From Lachnospiraceae bacterium (GTDB lineage Bacteria > Bacillota > Clostridia > Lachnospirales > Lachnospiraceae): a stretch of 64,000 nt of DNA. Location: positions 79,489 to 143,488 of the forward strand of contig SVFL01000002.1 of assembly GCA_015056885.1 (NCBI GenBank), written 5' to 3'. Made by a program: the position numbers and the translations under genes. Positions within the stretch are counted from its first letter, which is position 1, and every line of letters starts with the position of its first letter. Below are positions 62,453 to 64,000 of this stretch, one piece after another. The notes beneath the pieces are model-generated. The model ran no database searches and was not told the origin of the DNA. It saw only the letters and a list, made by a program, of their open reading frames with translations.

Positions 62453-62485
62453 ATTATAGCATTTTTGGAATATAAATGCTAGAAT
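62453..62485. promoter_or_regulatory. Overlapping symmetric divergent promoters for kinase and peptidase genes
   Basis: The plus strand shows TAGCAT-17-TAGAAT and the minus strand TAGCAT-17-TATAAT, each with a TGC extended -10. The boxes interlock: the -35 of one overlaps the extended -10 of the other, forming the dyad AGCATTT/AAATGCT with nine bases between. Only one polymerase could bind at a time. Confidence 0.5.
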
Positions 62486-62584
62486 AAGGAGTGATAGATT
62501 GAAATTATTAGAATATGATACAGATTAATAGTTATAGCGAAAAGTGCAACAGATACATTGGTTACTGAAGGTCGGGATATACAG

Positions 62585-63097
62585 ATGTATAAACAGGATA
62601 TAGAACAGCTTTTGGCTGATGGAAATATCATACAGATTAAGCCACAGGGGTATAGTATGTACCCCCTTTTTGTGTCGGGGAGAGATGAGGCGATTGTAGC
62701 TGCGGTGGTGCAAGATGGTGAGGCAGCCGGATTTTCTGCGGGTGTGGGAAAAAAAGATTTTATTACTATTTCCAAACTTAAGCGAGGCGATGTAGTTTTG
62801 TACCGCAGAGACAAAACGGATGATGCCGGCGGAGGGATTTTAGTGTTACACCGTATCTGGCAGCGGAAGGGGGACCGCTTTTATCTTGTAGGTGACAACC
62901 AAAAAGAGATAGAGGGACCGTTGCGTCCGGATCAGATGCGCGGAATCATGGTAGAAATGGTGCGGAACGGAAGGAAGATTTCCGTGAAGAACCCCATATA
63001 CCGTCTGCTTACATGGATTTGGCTTGTGATGCGTCCCGTGCGGCCGGTGGTAAGCAAGACCGTTGCTAAGATAAAGAAGATTGGGCACAGAATGTGA
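62585..63097 (+). CDS. S24/S26-type signal-peptidase-like protease
   Basis: The 170-residue protein shows the Ser motif PQGYSMYPLF (Ser24) and the downstream GDVVLYRR and VLHRI (His89). A Ser/His pair of this kind is found in SipW/Sec11-type peptidases, rather than the Ser/Lys pair of most bacterial enzymes. A hydrophobic C-terminal segment (about 134-155) should attach it to the membrane. About fifteen extra residues lie between the Ser and His boxes. It may trim the precursor-like protein after AASG. The ATG at 62585 is preferred over a TTG at 62558; its ribosome binding site is modest. Confidence 0.8.
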   Translation: MYKQDIEQLLADGNIIQIKPQGYSMYPLFVSGRDEAIVAAVVQDGEAAGFSAGVGKKDFITISKLKRGDVVLYRRDKTDDAGGGILVLHRIWQRKGDRFYLVGDNQKEIEGPLRPDQMRGIMVEMVRNGRKISVKNPIYRLLTWIWLVMRPVRPVVSKTVAKIKKIGHRM

Positions 63098-63119
63098 ATT
63101 AAAAACGGAGGAAACCAGG

Positions 63120-63698
63120 ATGAAAAAATTGTTATATATCGATGCCTGTATCAGAAATGAGGAGTCTCGTACAAAGAGAATTGCAACTCCTATTGTTGAG
63201 GCGCTTAGGGAAAAATATGATGTGGACACGTTATGTTTGAATGACTTGAATCTGGAGATTGTAAAAGAGGATTTGGTAACCAGAAGAAATAACGGAGAAA
63301 TCGACCCTACCGTGATGGCTTGGGCTGAGATGGTGCGGGATGCGGAAAGAATTGTGATTGCAGCACCATTTTGGGATATGTCATTTCCGGCAGCATTAAA
63401 GGTGTTTTTCGAGCTTTGTTCTATATTTGATGTTACCTTTAAGTCCAATGATAAAACCTGCTACGGTAATTGTAAGGCAGAGAAAATGTTGTTTATTACC
63501 ACGAGAGGAATGGACATTGCAACGGGGGATCTGGTAGAGCAGGCAACACCGTATTTGAGAGCATTGACCTGGCTGTGGGGAATTGGTCCCTTGCATGTGG
63601 TAGCTGCACAGAATATGGATTATGTATCTCAGGAGGAGATAGAGGAAAAAATCAGGGTGGCCATTGAAGAAGGACTGGAGATTGTGAAAGAATTTTAA
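63120..63698 (+). CDS. Flavodoxin-fold NAD(P)H-dependent oxidoreductase
   Basis: The 192-residue protein fits the AzoR/NQO-type FMN oxidoreductases. It has the N-terminal LLYIDACIRNEESRT phosphate-binding loop, a central IVIAAPFWDMSFPAALKVF segment, and a TTRGMD loop near residue 125. Such enzymes reduce quinones or azo compounds using NAD(P)H and bound flavin. The ATG at 63120 follows CGGAGGAAA by 6 bases; the open frame begins 13 codons earlier, overlapping the peptidase gene. It is probably unrelated to the peptide locus. Confidence 0.85.
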   Translation: MKKLLYIDACIRNEESRTKRIATPIVEALREKYDVDTLCLNDLNLEIVKEDLVTRRNNGEIDPTVMAWAEMVRDAERIVIAAPFWDMSFPAALKVFFELCSIFDVTFKSNDKTCYGNCKAEKMLFITTRGMDIATGDLVEQATPYLRALTWLWGIGPLHVVAAQNMDYVSQEEIEEKIRVAIEEGLEIVKEF

Positions 63699-63711
63699 TG
63701 GGGGATAAAAT

Positions 63712-63948
63712 ATGAATTGTCCAAGTTGTGGTAAAGAAATGCAAAAAGGTGAGGTGCAGTCCGGTGACCTGTTTACGAATCTTTTCAAATATGGAGAGCA
63801 TGCATTGTGGGTTCCACAGGAAGAGAGTGGTAAAATGCTTCCTAAGTCCGGTGTACCTATAAATGTAATTGGCGAAGGGTATTACTGTAAGGACTGTGGT
63901 AAGATCGTGGGGATTTTTGAGGAGAGAGGAGCAGATTTCTGGCAGTAA
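63712..63948 (+). CDS. Small zinc-ribbon protein (DUF6487/PF20097 type)
   Basis: The 78-residue protein has two CXXC pairs, CPSCG near the N-terminus and CKDCG near residue 61, which should bind one zinc. The spacing and the GDLFTNLFKYGEHALWVP stretch fit the small zinc-ribbon family common in Firmicutes, whose role is unknown. It follows the oxidoreductase gene by 13 bases, with GGGGG upstream of the ATG, so the two are probably cotranscribed. Confidence 0.8.
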   Translation: MNCPSCGKEMQKGEVQSGDLFTNLFKYGEHALWVPQEESGKMLPKSGVPINVIGEGYYCKDCGKIVGIFEERGADFWQ

Positions 63949-63987
63949 TAGGAGATGTTTGTAAGGAAAAGCTAGAGGTATGAAAAG

Positions 63988-64000
63988 ATGCAATATGGTT
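63988..64000 (+). CDS. Possible start of a gene cut by the window end
   Basis: An ATG at 63988 follows GAGG at about 9 bases; only four codons are visible. A second ATG at 63980 is closer to that site and less likely. Confidence 0.25.

Overview
The window looks like chromosomal DNA of an anaerobic Firmicute of the class Clostridia, most likely a Lachnospiraceae gut or rumen bacterium. The grounds are moderately low GC, strong AGGAGG ribosome binding sites, consensus TTGACA/TATAAT promoters, a BspA-type leucine-rich-repeat surface protein with Listeria-Bacteroides repeats, a Gram-positive Pel-type exopolysaccharide locus, a DUF4364 regulator, and the enzyme repertoire (NAD-type malic enzyme, GH26 mannanase, cellobiose-2-epimerase family). 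No phage, plasmid or integrated-element backbone is visible; most of the window is ordinary housekeeping sequence.

Layout. 1-4400: a copper-chaperone-like protein, a 64-bp hairpin tandem repeat, a MerR regulator with a membrane protein and a lipoprotein, and a PD-(D/E)XK (Rpn/transposase-like) protein. 4500-15400: ClpB, a polysaccharide deacetylase, RarA, a chemotaxis receptor, a leftward group (malic enzyme, TIGR01212-type radical SAM protein, DUF4364) and GlyA. 15467-17641: a cytoplasmic fusion of a cellobiose/mannobiose 2-epimerase to a GH26 mannanase. 17781-20831: ACT-domain protein, homoserine dehydrogenase and aspartokinase. 20878-21797: a 298-bp palindromic element followed by an orphan transcription unit with a perfect-spacing promoter and terminator but no convincing gene. 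21953-32682: a GH3 protein, a 1970-residue surface protein and a BlaI/BlaR-like pair. 32817-40491: tRNA-Gly, an ABC exporter, a beta-CASP RNase, ThyA, DHFR, an AraC regulator, a possible pseudoknot, a second palindromic element, and IlvE.

The most remarkable part is 40734-63097. A tightly packed rightward gene run starts with a small PqqD-like protein and carries a Pel-like secretion and synthesis set: a degenerate SDR fused to a PelD-like c-di-GMP receptor, a PelE-like protein, a polytopic membrane protein, a DUF2194-like protein, PelF and PelG. It continues with extra glycosyltransferases, a DUF4832-type protein, a Stealth-type sugar-phosphate transferase and a flippase, and ends in a nucleotidyltransferase. 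Directly after it comes what looks like a peptide maturation and export module: a strongly expressed 141-residue precursor-like protein with a conserved-looking leader and a Cys-rich tail, an ABC exporter without a peptidase domain, a PqqD-HPr-kinase-like fusion protein, and an S26-type Ser/His peptidase. Kinase, nucleotidyltransferase, PqqD and exporter are the accessory genes known from phosphorylated lasso-peptide loci, but the lasso cyclase and transglutaminase-like protease are absent. I suggest a non-lasso peptide system, perhaps physically or functionally joined to the exopolysaccharide. This is inference from gene content; no search was run.
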